Below are positions 52,849 through 61,811 of a stretch of DNA of 64,000 bases, one piece after another. The stretch's first letter is position 1. Each line of letters opens with the position of its first letter. Under the pieces are notes generated by a model that had not been told where the DNA came from, did no database searches, and saw only the letters and a program-made list of their open reading frames with translations. Position numbers and translations under genes: made by a program. The stretch lies in contig JBGVGI010000012.1 in NCBI GenBank assembly GCA_045121595.1, forward strand, positions 124,001-188,000, written 5' to 3'. The DNA is from Fumia sp045121595. GTDB taxonomy: Bacteria > Bacillota > Clostridia > Oscillospirales > Ruminococcaceae.

Positions 52849-53247
52849 CTAACGTTTGGAGAACTGGGGTGCACGACGAGCTGCTTTAAGACCGTATTTC
52901 TTACGTTCTTTCATTCTCGGGTCACGAGTCAAGAAACCAGCTTTTTTGAGCACGGGACGGAGTTCTGCATCATACTGAAGCAAAGCTCTGGACAAACCGT
53001 GACGGATAGCACCAGCCTGACCTGTAACGCCGCCACCTGCAACTGTGCAAACGAGATCGAATTTACCTTCTGTTTCAGTCAAACCGAGGGGCTGACGAAC
53101 GATGAGTTTCAAAGTTTCAAGACCGAAATAATCATCGATATCACGGCCGTTGATTGTAATTGTACCTGTACCCTGGTATACTCTTACTCTTGCAACAGAG
53201 CTTTTTCTTCTACCGGTACCGTAAAAATAAGGTTTAGATTCGTACAT
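52849..53247 (-). CDS. rpsI: 30S ribosomal protein S9
   Basis: A 132-residue small-subunit protein whose C-terminal tail (RRAPQFSKR) reaches the P-site tRNA. YFYGTGRRKSSVARVRV, GGGVTGQAGAIRHGLSRALL and DPRMKERKKYGLKAARRAPQ are the family signatures. It lies 23 bases after rplM, in the order found in nearly all bacteria. Confidence 0.98.
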   Translation of the reverse strand: MYESKPYFYGTGRRKSSVARVRVYQGTGTITINGRDIDDYFGLETLKLIVRQPLGLTETEGKFDLVCTVAGGGVTGQAGAIRHGLSRALLQYDAELRPVLKKAGFLTRDPRMKERKKYGLKAARRAPQFSKR

Positions 53248-53270
53248 TCAAATTGCCTCCCTTCGCTTGA

Positions 53271-53699
53271 TTAAAACTCGCATACTTCGGGTTTCTGAGC
53301 CTGGTTGTTGTGCTCAGCACCTCTGTATACTCTGAGACGACGGAGAGCCTGACGACCGATAACGGTATCAGGAACCATTCCCTTAACAGCAAGTTCCATT
53401 GCTTTCTCGGGGTTTGTTTCCATCAAGTGTGCGTATTTGATTTCTTTAAGATGACCTACCCAGCCTGTGTGCCAACGGTAGTATTTCTGCTCCAATTTTT
53501 TACCTGTCAAAACAGCTTTTTCAGCGTTGATGATGATAACGTGATCACCACAGTCAACGTGAGGAGCAAAAGTGGGTTTATGTTTGCCGCGGAGAATATC
53601 AGCAGCTTTTACTGCAACGCGACCCAAGGGTTTGCCTGCAGCGTCGAGTACATACCATTTACGGCTGATTTCAGCAGGTTTTGGCATTGTAGTAGACAT
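53271..53699 (-). CDS. rplM: 50S ribosomal protein L13
   Basis: A 142-residue large-subunit protein. RKWYVLDAAGKPLGRVAVKAADILRGKHKP (in outline), DCGDHVIIINAEK and RRLRVYRGAEHNNQAQKPE are typical. The ATG at 53699 has GGAGG before it; an upstream in-frame ATG overlapping that site is rejected. First gene of the rplM-rpsI operon with a strong promoter at 53784-53756. Confidence 0.98.
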   Translation of the reverse strand: MSTTMPKPAEISRKWYVLDAAGKPLGRVAVKAADILRGKHKPTFAPHVDCGDHVIIINAEKAVLTGKKLEQKYYRWHTGWVGHLKEIKYAHLMETNPEKAMELAVKGMVPDTVIGRQALRRLRVYRGAEHNNQAQKPEVCEF

Positions 53700-53749
53700 A
53701 ATCTTTACCTCCATTTGTTATTGGCTTTTAGCCATAAGTTTTCACAACA
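53700..53749 (-). promoter_or_regulatory. Possible L13 leader
   Basis: The leader between the likely start (near 53749) and the ATG holds a hairpin TTATGGCT/AGCCAATAA (53737-53718) before the ribosome binding site. Firmicutes often carry an L13 leader here for self-control by L13; sequence-level identity was not checked. Confidence 0.4.
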
Positions 53750-53755
53750 TTTAGT

Positions 53756-53784
53756 ATTATACAAAATCGCAAGAGTAATGTCAA
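53756..53784 (-). promoter_or_regulatory. Consensus promoter of rplM-rpsI
   Basis: TTGACA (53784-53779), 17-base spacer, TATAAT (53761-53756) on the minus strand, an exact consensus. Confidence 0.9.
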
Positions 53785-53951
53785 GTCAAAATTCGGCGAT
53801 TTTTTAATTTATATCCCCTATTCTCTTTAATTCTCTCGCATTTACTCGTTTTCTCTCCAAATCTTAACTTTCATTTCATTTTTTGTTATATTTTTAAAAA
53901 TCAAAGATATCAAGAGAAAAACCGAGCATTTTAAAGCATTACGAATATAAA
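53785..53951. other. Intergenic stretch without a recognised gene
   Basis: AT-rich, pyrimidine-biased sequence between tex and the rplM promoter. No ORF, clear hairpin or RNA gene was seen, and no obvious terminator for tex. Confidence 0.5.
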
Positions 53952-56099
53952 TTACTTAGGTTTCTTCATAGTAAGAGAAATACGCTTTTTATTAAGATCT
54001 ACGTCCAAAACCCATACCGTTACAACGTCTCCGACCTTTACAACTTCCAAAGGATGCTTGATATATCTGTCGCAAATCTGCGAAATATGAACAAGTCCGT
54101 CCTGATGTACGCCGATATCAACAAAGATACCGAAGTCGATTACGTTTCTTACAGTTCCTTTAAGCTCCATTCCCTGTTTTAAGTCCTTCATTTCCATAAC
54201 GTCGGTACGAAGCATAGGAGGAGGCAGCTCATCACGGGGGTCACGGCCCGGTTTTAAAAGCTCGTCCATAATGTCGCAGAGTGTAGGCTCACCTACACCG
54301 AGCTTTTCGGCAAGAACTTTAATGCCTATCTGATCGGCTTTGGATTTTAACGCTTCCAGTTTGCCGTTTTCGGCATCCTTCAAGGTATAACCGCATTCTT
54401 TGAGAAGTTCTTTTGCGGCCTTATAGGATTCGGGGTGTACGCCCGTATTGTCAAGAATAGATTTACCGCCCGAAATTCTTAAGAAACCTGCACACTGTTC
54501 GTAAGCTTTTTTACCGAGTTTTGCAACCTTCAAAAGTTCACTTCGGTCGTTAAATGCACCGTTTTCTTCGCGGTAGGTTACGATATTCTTCGCAACACCA
54601 CTATTGATACCCGCTACACGCGCGAGCAGTGGCTGAGAAGCGGTATTAAGGTCAACGCCTACTGAGTTTACACAACTTTCAACAACGCCGTCAAGCGCTT
54701 CCGAGAGCTGTTTGGGAGCCATATCGTGCTGATACTGTCCTACACCGATTGCTTTGGGGTCAATCTTAACAAGCTCTGCAAGAGGGTCCTGCAAACGTCT
54801 TGCAATAGAAACTGCAGAACGGAGTGATACGTCAAACTGCGGAAACTCCTCTGCCGCAAGTTTTGAAGCAGAGTAAACGGAAGCACCCGCCTCGGAAACC
54901 ACCATATATGAAACGGGGTTGTCGATTTCCTTAATCATATCTGCAACGAACTTCTCGCTCTCTCTTGAAGCAGTACCGTTACCGATAGCAATAGTAGTGA
55001 CGTTATATTTTGCGATAAGCTCTTTAAGTTTCTTTTTAGCACCTACGATATCGTTATGAGGCATTGTGGGATACACAACTGTTGTGTCGAGCACCTTACC
55101 CGTACCATCCACAACGGCTATCTTACAACCTGTACGGTAAGCAGGGTCAAAACCTAAGGTAACTGCATCCTTTACGGGAGGCTGCATCAGAAGCTGACGC
55201 AAGTTTGCAGAGAAAACCTTAATAGCCTGAGTACTTGCATTTTCAAAAAGCTGATTTCTTATCTCACGTTCAATTGACGGATAGATAAGTCTTGAAAAAC
55301 TGTCGGCACAGGCAGCGGCAACAATCTCACCGCAGGAGTTTTTAGCAGTTACGAACTGTCTTTCAAGTCCCGATATAGCAGCTGCATCGTCAATGACGAT
55401 ACTAACTTTCAAAAATTCTTCTCTTTCACCACGTTCAACAGCTAAAATTCTGTGCCCCGCAATTCTGTTTACGGGTTCTGAATAATCGTAGTACATCTCG
55501 TAAACAGACTGCGCTTCGGGGTCTGCAGCCTTTGTTACAACAGTACCCGTACGATAAACGAAAGTACGGAGTTCTTTTCTTATATTGGCATCGTCGGAGA
55601 TATCCTCAGCGATAATATCCTGAGCACCCATAATTGCTTCTTCGACGGAGTTAACACCTTTTTCTTCGTCGATATATTTTTCTGCTTCGCCGTTAAGGTC
55701 GCAGATTTTCTGTTCCATAATAAACTGAGACAAAGGCTCAAGACCTTTTTCTCTTGCAACGGAAGCTCTTGTTTTACGTTTGGGACGATAAGGTCTGTAA
55801 AGGTCCTCAAGCTCGGCAAGTGTTTTAGCTTCAAGGATAGCCACTCTTAATTCATCCGTCATCTTTTCCTGAGCTTCAATAGATGCAATAATTTCTTCTT
55901 TTCTCTTTTCAAGCCCTCTCAAATACTCAAGACGTTCAAAGATTTCTCTTAAAATCTGGTCGTCGAGAGAACCCGTAGCTTCCTTTCGGTAACGTGCGAT
56001 AAAGGGAATGGTATTTCCCTCGTCAATGAGCTTTACGGTATTTTCAATCTGGTTTAATCCTACTGAAAACTCCTCGGCAAGTTTCTTGTTAATATCCAT
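53952..56099 (-). CDS. tex: Tex-family RNA-binding transcription accessory protein
   Basis: A 715-residue protein, the usual Tex length. Order: N-terminal helical Tex domain (AEEFSVGLNQIENTVKLIDEG, IPFIARYRKEATGSLDDQ in outline), YqgF-like RNase H fold at about 320-430 (LGFDPAYRTGCKIAVVDGTGKVL in outline), helix-hairpin-helix units at about 480-560, and a C-terminal S1 RNA-binding domain (VIDFGIFVDIGVHQDGLVHIS, about 645-712). Tex proteins bind nucleic acid and influence transcription and RNA decay; the exact role is not settled. It follows the DUF4340 gene region on the same strand. Confidence 0.95.
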   Translation of the reverse strand: MDINKKLAEEFSVGLNQIENTVKLIDEGNTIPFIARYRKEATGSLDDQILREIFERLEYLRGLEKRKEEIIASIEAQEKMTDELRVAILEAKTLAELEDLYRPYRPKRKTRASVAREKGLEPLSQFIMEQKICDLNGEAEKYIDEEKGVNSVEEAIMGAQDIIAEDISDDANIRKELRTFVYRTGTVVTKAADPEAQSVYEMYYDYSEPVNRIAGHRILAVERGEREEFLKVSIVIDDAAAISGLERQFVTAKNSCGEIVAAACADSFSRLIYPSIEREIRNQLFENASTQAIKVFSANLRQLLMQPPVKDAVTLGFDPAYRTGCKIAVVDGTGKVLDTTVVYPTMPHNDIVGAKKKLKELIAKYNVTTIAIGNGTASRESEKFVADMIKEIDNPVSYMVVSEAGASVYSASKLAAEEFPQFDVSLRSAVSIARRLQDPLAELVKIDPKAIGVGQYQHDMAPKQLSEALDGVVESCVNSVGVDLNTASQPLLARVAGINSGVAKNIVTYREENGAFNDRSELLKVAKLGKKAYEQCAGFLRISGGKSILDNTGVHPESYKAAKELLKECGYTLKDAENGKLEALKSKADQIGIKVLAEKLGVGEPTLCDIMDELLKPGRDPRDELPPPMLRTDVMEMKDLKQGMELKGTVRNVIDFGIFVDIGVHQDGLVHISQICDRYIKHPLEVVKVGDVVTVWVLDVDLNKKRISLTMKKPK

Positions 56100-56117
56100 A
56101 ATTTTGTCCTTTCTGCC

Positions 56118-56153
56118 ATAAATTGCAGGACAGTCACCTGCCCTGCAATTTAT
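56118..56153 (-). other. Hairpin between the DUF4340 and tex genes
   Basis: AAATTGCAGG pairs with CCTGCAATTT around a 14-base loop that holds a smaller CAGG/CCTG pairing, immediately after the DUF4340 stop. No U-tract follows on the minus strand, so it may be a processing site or weak attenuator rather than a terminator. Confidence 0.5.
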
Positions 56154-57538
56154 TAATACTCAAGTAATGGTTTTTCGCCGTTTGCAACACTTACGCAGTT
56201 TGTGTAAATCTTGTCGGCATATCTTGTTTCAGTTAAGAAGCCAGAGCTTCCATTCAATGAGAGAATACATTTTCTGTCATCTGATGCAAAAAATTCGACT
56301 ACGTCGTTATCTCTTTTATTGTCACGGTACTTGTAGGTAATTCTTGCAATAAGCTCACCTTTTTCGGCACCGCGGTTAATTTCCCTTGCAGATGCAGAAA
56401 TCAAAAATTCATACATCGCGCGGTAGTTTTCAGTTGTAATTGCTTCATCATTGAGAGTAGCGGTAAGAGTTTCTTTTTCGCCCTTGGATTTAAAGGTAAA
56501 AGTTTCGTTATTGCTTAACACCTCAACTGTCTCCACGTCGTTAATGTTCGGAAGCAGAATAAAGGTTGAGAAAAGGTTATCGGGAATAGCTTCAAGCCAG
56601 GGAAGGTTAAAGACAGTTATTTTATAAACGACGTCACTGTCGCCTTTTTTAACAAATCTTGCCATACCTCCGTCTTTAAGCTTGGTTTCATTTCCGACTA
56701 CAAAAAATTCCTCTTTGCCGTTACGCTTATAGCTTATTTTTGCATAAGGCTTACCAAAACCGTATTCAGGGTCGAGTCCGACACCTGCTATCTCATCAGC
56801 CCTTAAAGAATAAAGACCTTCGACAATTCTTTTTGCATTGGTTTCGTGCATCGCTGCCTTGATAGGACTTTCAAGGTACATCGTACCCCTTTCATCGGCA
56901 ACGATTCTTAATTTTTCTTCTTTGAAGTTAGCGCCTTCGATTTCAAGGTATTCGATAACAACGTTCTCACTCTGGTCTTCTTCGATAAGGAAGTGATTAA
57001 TAAAATCAACGTCGTCATATAAAACTTCGTCAACGTCCATATTGGCAACGGCGTAAACTGTGCTGTCACCCTCCTTGAGAGCATAGTATCCGCCATCCGT
57101 AGGAAGCTTAAGTCCAAGTTTAAGTCCGTATTCATTACCGTCTTTAAAACGCACTTTGAGTTCTGCAACAGGATAGTCGAGTCCGTATTTTGCAATATCA
57201 GACGGATTTTCCTCTATTTTTCTCGTAGCAGTCATAGTGGAAAAATGGTTCTGCATAACTGCAATATCGTTTACCGTAAGGTCATAGTCTTCAAGGCCTT
57301 CAATTGTAAGGGCGTTCTTTTTACCCGGGTAAGCCACAAATCCGCCCTTTTCATTTTTAACTTCAACCTTCTCGATTTCTTCACGTTCACCCTTCCAGAG
57401 GATGATAACGTTTGCGGCAGGCTCAGAGGTCTCAACAACTTCTTCAGGCTTTTCGGTAAGCATCAAAAATGCCATCGCACCAAGAAGTGCCAGAATCACA
57501 ATACCACCGATAATTATTGATTTAACTTTACTGTTCAT
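56153..57538 (-). CDS. DUF4340 membrane-anchored protein of the Gld-like ABC system
   Basis: A 461-residue protein with an N-terminal membrane segment (SIIIGGIVILALLGAMAFLML). The rest, outside the membrane, has two or three DUF4340 repeats (ILWKGEREEIEKVEVKNEKGGFVAYP in outline; DYDLTVNDIAVMQNHFSTMTATRKIEEN; LEYLEIEGANFKEEKL). DUF4340 genes are regularly found after GldA/F/G-type ABC genes, as here, three bases after the GldG-like stop. Probably a partner of that transporter; substrate unknown. Confidence 0.88.
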   Translation of the reverse strand: MNSKVKSIIIGGIVILALLGAMAFLMLTEKPEEVVETSEPAANVIILWKGEREEIEKVEVKNEKGGFVAYPGKKNALTIEGLEDYDLTVNDIAVMQNHFSTMTATRKIEENPSDIAKYGLDYPVAELKVRFKDGNEYGLKLGLKLPTDGGYYALKEGDSTVYAVANMDVDEVLYDDVDFINHFLIEEDQSENVVIEYLEIEGANFKEEKLRIVADERGTMYLESPIKAAMHETNAKRIVEGLYSLRADEIAGVGLDPEYGFGKPYAKISYKRNGKEEFFVVGNETKLKDGGMARFVKKGDSDVVYKITVFNLPWLEAIPDNLFSTFILLPNINDVETVEVLSNNETFTFKSKGEKETLTATLNDEAITTENYRAMYEFLISASAREINRGAEKGELIARITYKYRDNKRDNDVVEFFASDDRKCILSLNGSSGFLTETRYADKIYTNCVSVANGEKPLLEY

Positions 57539-57541
57539 ATA

Positions 57542-59005
57542 TTAACGGTTCCTCCTGCGAAGCCATACTACAATTCCAAGAACAACGATAAGAATGGGCA
57601 GAACATACTGGAAAATCACAACGATAACGTTTCTGTGAGCAGAGCTGATACCAAGTGTTTTTATACCCGTTGTCTTGGGAGCCACAACGTTTACGTCATC
57701 TCTTCCGCAAAGCTCGTTACTCATAACGGTAAGATATTCTGCATTTTTAAAGAGTGACTGAGTCGTGAAAGTAGAGTCTGCAACGGTAGCAGAACCGAAT
57801 ACGACAACGTTGGAAGTTGTCTGTACACTCGTATCACTGTCAAACATAACCCTTTCACCCATCACGATAGAAGGATAACTCTTCATATCATTTTCGGTAT
57901 ACTGCCAGTTTTCATCCGCATCAAAGGGAACTGCAATTGCTGAAGGGTAAGAAGAAAGCAAAACTTTAGTTGAACGGTTTGAGTTTTCTTCAAAAAGCTG
58001 TTTTACAGGACGATACTGAACAAAGTACATATATCCGTCAGTATTTCCAAGCTTATCGCCATAAAAACCGTCGGCAAAATTCTGTGTAATAAAGAAAATG
58101 TTGTTATTGTAAATAAGATTCTGATTGGTTTCTGCAACCATACTGTTTTCTACTGCTATTCCCCATTCTGCCAAAAATGCCTCGATATTGGGGAGTGCAG
58201 GCTGAGAGGGGTCGGCAAAGTAATAGAAGTTTCTTTTATATTTTGAGGAATCATCAAGATAAGCGTCTATCTTTTTAAGTGCGTTTTCGGGCAAATCGTT
58301 CATAGGAGAAACTAAGATAAGAATTTCTGTGTCTTCACTGATTTCGCCCGTAAGGATATCGGTTGTCTCAAGCTTATAACCGTTGTTTGTAAGCAAGGTT
58401 GTAAGTCCCGAAACGTCACCGCCGTTTACACCTGTAAGCAAAGTAACCTTGGTGGGGTTAGCATTTGAAACCACCATAATCGAAGAAGTAACTGCATTTT
58501 CAAGGGAAAGTCCCGAAACGTAACCCGTCTGCATATCAAGTGTTAAAATGTCGGTAAGACCTAAAACACGGTATCTGTCTTCACAGGAAACAACGATACT
58601 TCCAAGACCTAAATTAGCATCAGGATATTTGGAGATAACGTCGGGATTTGTGTAAGGGTCAAGATATTCCACCGTGATATTATCGTACATTCCGTACTTT
58701 TTGATAAGCTCCAAAGCAGGAGCGGAAAACTCAGAAAATCCATAAGTTGAGCCTAAGTTTTTAAAATCTTCCTCGGTAGCAAAAAGCTCAATTTTAATCT
58801 CGGCATCCATATCTTTAAGATATTCGGTTGTATCCGCCGTGAGTTCATAGAGTTTGTTTGAAGTAAGGTCAATATTTACAGGGAGACGGTCTGCAATCAT
58901 CGAAGCTAAGACGTTTACGAGTACCACAAGTACCACAAGACCAATCGTCATAATAGTTGCAAGGGAACCGTGCTTAAAGCGTCTGCTATTAAATTTATTG
59001 TTCAT
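57542..59005 (-). CDS. GldG-like ABC transporter auxiliary protein
   Basis: A 487-residue protein. N-terminal membrane segment (LATIMTIGLVVLVVLVNVLASM), then the ABC-transporter auxiliary domain (VNIDLTSNKLYELTADTTEYL, IKIELFATEEDF; VEYLDPYTNPDVISKYP), and a C-terminal membrane segment (VIVVIFQYVLPILIVVLGIVVWLRRRNR). This is the GldG/ABC_transp_aux architecture. It follows the permease gene and precedes the DUF4340 gene at close spacing. Confidence 0.9.
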   Translation of the reverse strand: MNNKFNSRRFKHGSLATIMTIGLVVLVVLVNVLASMIADRLPVNIDLTSNKLYELTADTTEYLKDMDAEIKIELFATEEDFKNLGSTYGFSEFSAPALELIKKYGMYDNITVEYLDPYTNPDVISKYPDANLGLGSIVVSCEDRYRVLGLTDILTLDMQTGYVSGLSLENAVTSSIMVVSNANPTKVTLLTGVNGGDVSGLTTLLTNNGYKLETTDILTGEISEDTEILILVSPMNDLPENALKKIDAYLDDSSKYKRNFYYFADPSQPALPNIEAFLAEWGIAVENSMVAETNQNLIYNNNIFFITQNFADGFYGDKLGNTDGYMYFVQYRPVKQLFEENSNRSTKVLLSSYPSAIAVPFDADENWQYTENDMKSYPSIVMGERVMFDSDTSVQTTSNVVVFGSATVADSTFTTQSLFKNAEYLTVMSNELCGRDDVNVVAPKTTGIKTLGISSAHRNVIVVIFQYVLPILIVVLGIVVWLRRRNR

Positions 59006-59019
59006 TTAAAGTTCCCTCC

Positions 59020-59721
59020 TTAGCTCCAGCGACGTTTTTCGAGTACTCTGACTGTAAGGAAATTGAAAATTACGCCGATACTCACAAAATACAAAACGTT
59101 GGAAAGATTTAAAACGCCTGAAGTAAATTCCGCATAACGTGCCGTAAAGGAAATGCTTATTAAAGCTTTCATAATAAATTTTACCTTTACAAGACCTGCA
59201 AAAATTTCAAGGAAGTAGATAAAGAGCATTACGGCGAAAGTACCGATTGCCGCAATCATCTGATTTTCAGTAAGGGATGAAATGAAAATACCGATGGCAA
59301 TCGTTGCAAAGCCTAAAAGCAAAGCACCTAAGATGTTACCTGCAACCACTGCCCATTCGGGAGTTGCATAAAAAGCAAGTACCACGGAATAGATAACGGT
59401 AACTGCAATACCCAATGCATAAATACAGAATGCCGCCAAGAACTTGCCGTAAACGAGTCCTGAAAGGCTTTCAGGAGAAGTAAGCAAAAGCTGGTCTGTT
59501 TTCTGCTTTTTTTCTTCACTCATCAGACGCATGGTTAAAAGCGGAATAAGTACGAGTAAAATTGTAAAAAGCGAACTGAAAACGGGTGAAACATCGGTTG
59601 AGTTTGAAGTAACGACGCTGTTAAAGAAAATACCCGAAAAGAAATAGAATACTGAAAGATAAATATATCCGATCGGAGACGTGAAATAAGAGTAAAACTC
59701 TCTTCTTAAAATTGCGGTCAT
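59020..59721 (-). CDS. GldF-like ABC transporter permease
   Basis: A 233-residue permease with six membrane segments of the ABC-2 type (AILRREFYSYFTSPIGYIYLSVFYFFSGIFF in outline; LLVLIPLLTMRLMSEEKKQKTDQLLLTSP). The RREF..YF.SPIGY start and MRLM.EE...T.ELLLTSP motif are those of the GldF family. Its start overlaps the ATPase gene by four bases (ATGA), showing tight coupling. Confidence 0.93.
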   Translation of the reverse strand: MTAILRREFYSYFTSPIGYIYLSVFYFFSGIFFNSVVTSNSTDVSPVFSSLFTILLVLIPLLTMRLMSEEKKQKTDQLLLTSPESLSGLVYGKFLAAFCIYALGIAVTVIYSVVLAFYATPEWAVVAGNILGALLLGFATIAIGIFISSLTENQMIAAIGTFAVMLFIYFLEIFAGLVKVKFIMKALISISFTARYAEFTSGVLNLSNVLYFVSIGVIFNFLTVRVLEKRRWS

Positions 59722-60686
59722 TCTGTTTCACCTTCCGTTTCTTCAGTAATTTTTATATCTTTTGAAGTAAGCTGTAAAAAGATATCTTCAAGTGTCATTT
59801 CGTTGGATTTAAGTCCGAGCAAACGTAAACCACCTGATACCACTGCATCAAACAAATCGCGTCTTATATCAGTTTCGGGATTAGCTTCAAGCATAAAGTC
59901 GGACACGCCTTCTTCCTTCTCACCAAGATGTATAACCTCCACCATATTGGGGATGTTTTCGAGAATTTCTTTTGTTTTTTCGGCGTCACCTTCGATACGT
60001 GCAGTGTATCTGAAATCCTCACTCATATTCTTTGAAAGATTGTCTGCTGTATCGTCCGCAACGATATTACCCTGATTGATAATGATAATTCTGTCGCAGG
60101 TAGCCTGAATTTCAGGAAGAATATGTGATGAAAGAATAACTGTATGGTCTTCACCTAAAGATTTGATAAGATTTCTTATATCGATAATCTGCTTGGGGTC
60201 AAGACCTACCGTAGGCTCATCGAGAATAAGCACTTCAGGATTTCCGATAAGCGCCTGTGCAAAACCTACACGCTGACGGTAACCTTTTGAAAGGTTCTTG
60301 ATAATGCGGTTTTTAACGTGAGAAATTTTAACCTTCTCGCACACCATATCAAGATGCTCTTTCATGGGGAGGTCAACCCTTTTAAGCTGATACACAAACT
60401 CAAGATAAGAGATAACTGTCATATCAAGGTACAACGGAGGATGCTCAGGAAGATATCCTATTCTCTTTTTGGCTTCGGTAGGATTTTCAAGAATATCAAA
60501 TCCGTCGATTTTAGCTACTCCCGAAGTGGAAGAGATGTATCCTGTAATCATATTCATTGTAGTTGATTTTCCGGCACCGTTGGGACCTAAAAATCCAAGA
60601 ATTTCGCCACGGTTTACGGTAAAGCTTATATTGTCCACCGCACGTTTATCGCCGTAGCATTTGGTAAGGCCTGATACTTCAATCAT
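59718..60686 (-). CDS. GldA-like ABC transporter ATP-binding protein
   Basis: A 322-residue ATPase. Walker A GPNGAGKST, Q-loop GYLPEHPPLY, signature LSKGYRQR, Walker B VLILDEPTVGLDP and the switch His (ILSSHIL) are all intact. The extra C-terminal part (about 230-322) is usual in this family. GGAG nine bases before the ATG. First gene of an operon ATPase-permease-GldG-DUF4340; a possible extended -10 (TGTTAAAAT) lies upstream. Confidence 0.95.
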   Translation of the reverse strand: MIEVSGLTKCYGDKRAVDNISFTVNRGEILGFLGPNGAGKSTTMNMITGYISSTSGVAKIDGFDILENPTEAKKRIGYLPEHPPLYLDMTVISYLEFVYQLKRVDLPMKEHLDMVCEKVKISHVKNRIIKNLSKGYRQRVGFAQALIGNPEVLILDEPTVGLDPKQIIDIRNLIKSLGEDHTVILSSHILPEIQATCDRIIIINQGNIVADDTADNLSKNMSEDFRYTARIEGDAEKTKEILENIPNMVEVIHLGEKEEGVSDFMLEANPETDIRRDLFDAVVSGGLRLLGLKSNEMTLEDIFLQLTSKDIKITEETEGETE

Positions 60687-60776
60687 TTAAGAAAACTCCA
60701 TTCTTTTTAAACTACTTTAATTTTAACAGATTTCTTTAATCTATTTGTAAACAAAAAATAAAGAAAATAAGTATTT

Positions 60777-61682
60777 TTATTCTATCGAGAACTTATCACC
60801 GTCGATACGTAAAACTCCATACCACACAGAAACTGTTCCCCAGGTAACGTTTTCTTCATCCTTTTCCCACGCGTGGAAAGCAACGTAAGTTTCACCCTCA
60901 TCGGTAAAAAGAGAACAGTGTCCTGCACCTTTTACAGTATCGTTACATGAAAGAATCGGTTTGTCCCCTTTCACCCATGCATCAGGATTTAAAGGATCGT
61001 CACCTTCAAGACTTAAAAGTGCGATACAATAATTTTCAACCCAACAAGCCGATGCAGAATAGAAAATATAAAGTTTATCATTGTGTACAAAAGAAAACGG
61101 ACCTTCATTTATAAAAGGAGAGCCAACTTCACCTGTAGTACCCTGTTTTTCCCAGTCAAGCTCAGGAGTTGAAATGAGAACTCTTTTTGATTTTAATTTA
61201 CAAGGACTTTCCATCTCGGCAATATAGATATTCTGGCAGACGTTTTCGTCGCCTTCCCAACCTGCCCAGATATAATACGTCTTGCCGTGATATTTTATAA
61301 GCGTGCCGTCAATCGCCCACTTATCGGTATCGTCTGTTATTTTCCCTTTCATCTCATATATATCCAGAGGATTGTCCGTCCCGTTTGAAAGGACGTACAT
61401 TCTGTGATTAGGGTTATAACCATCATCGGCAGCAACGTAGATATAGCACTTACCGTTAATAATATGAAGTTCAGGTGCCCACATCTGTTTTGAATACGCA
61501 GAACCCTCAGGCGGTGTGAAAACCGTTTTTATTTTAGCATCTTTTAATCCGTCAAGAGTTTCGGCAGACGCCATACATACCCTTGCTTCATCCATTACAA
61601 AAACACGGTAATACATACCCTTATGTTTTATGATATACGGGTCACGGCAAGTCTGCCCGTCTTTATGTATAAGTTTTTTCAT
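60777..61682 (-). CDS. Glycoside hydrolase family 43-like enzyme
   Basis: A 301-residue five-bladed beta-propeller type protein. The three acidic residues of the family are visible: RDPYI (base), AIDGTLIKY (pKa-tuning Asp) and PFINEGPF (acid Glu). WAPELHIINGKCYIYV is also typical. There is no signal peptide, so it works in the cytoplasm, probably removing arabinose or xylose from imported oligosaccharides. GAGGAG precedes the ATG. It is a single-gene unit with a promoter at 61744-61716. Confidence 0.9.
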   Translation of the reverse strand: MKKLIHKDGQTCRDPYIIKHKGMYYRVFVMDEARVCMASAETLDGLKDAKIKTVFTPPEGSAYSKQMWAPELHIINGKCYIYVAADDGYNPNHRMYVLSNGTDNPLDIYEMKGKITDDTDKWAIDGTLIKYHGKTYYIWAGWEGDENVCQNIYIAEMESPCKLKSKRVLISTPELDWEKQGTTGEVGSPFINEGPFSFVHNDKLYIFYSASACWVENYCIALLSLEGDDPLNPDAWVKGDKPILSCNDTVKGAGHCSLFTDEGETYVAFHAWEKDEENVTWGTVSVWYGVLRIDGDKFSIE

Positions 61683-61715
61683 ATATAAAACTCCTCAAAT
61701 AGCAAGTTACTATTA

Positions 61716-61744
61716 ATTATAGCATAAAACTAAAATTTAATCAA
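61716..61744 (-). promoter_or_regulatory. Promoter of the GH43-like gene
   Basis: TTGATT (61744-61739), 17-base spacer, TATAAT (61721-61716) with a TGC extended -10 on the minus strand. Confidence 0.78.
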
Positions 61745-61811
61745 CAAAATATCATATTTTTTCGCCCTTTTTCATAAGATTTATAAAGCATCAAAGAAAG
61801 GACAAAACGAT

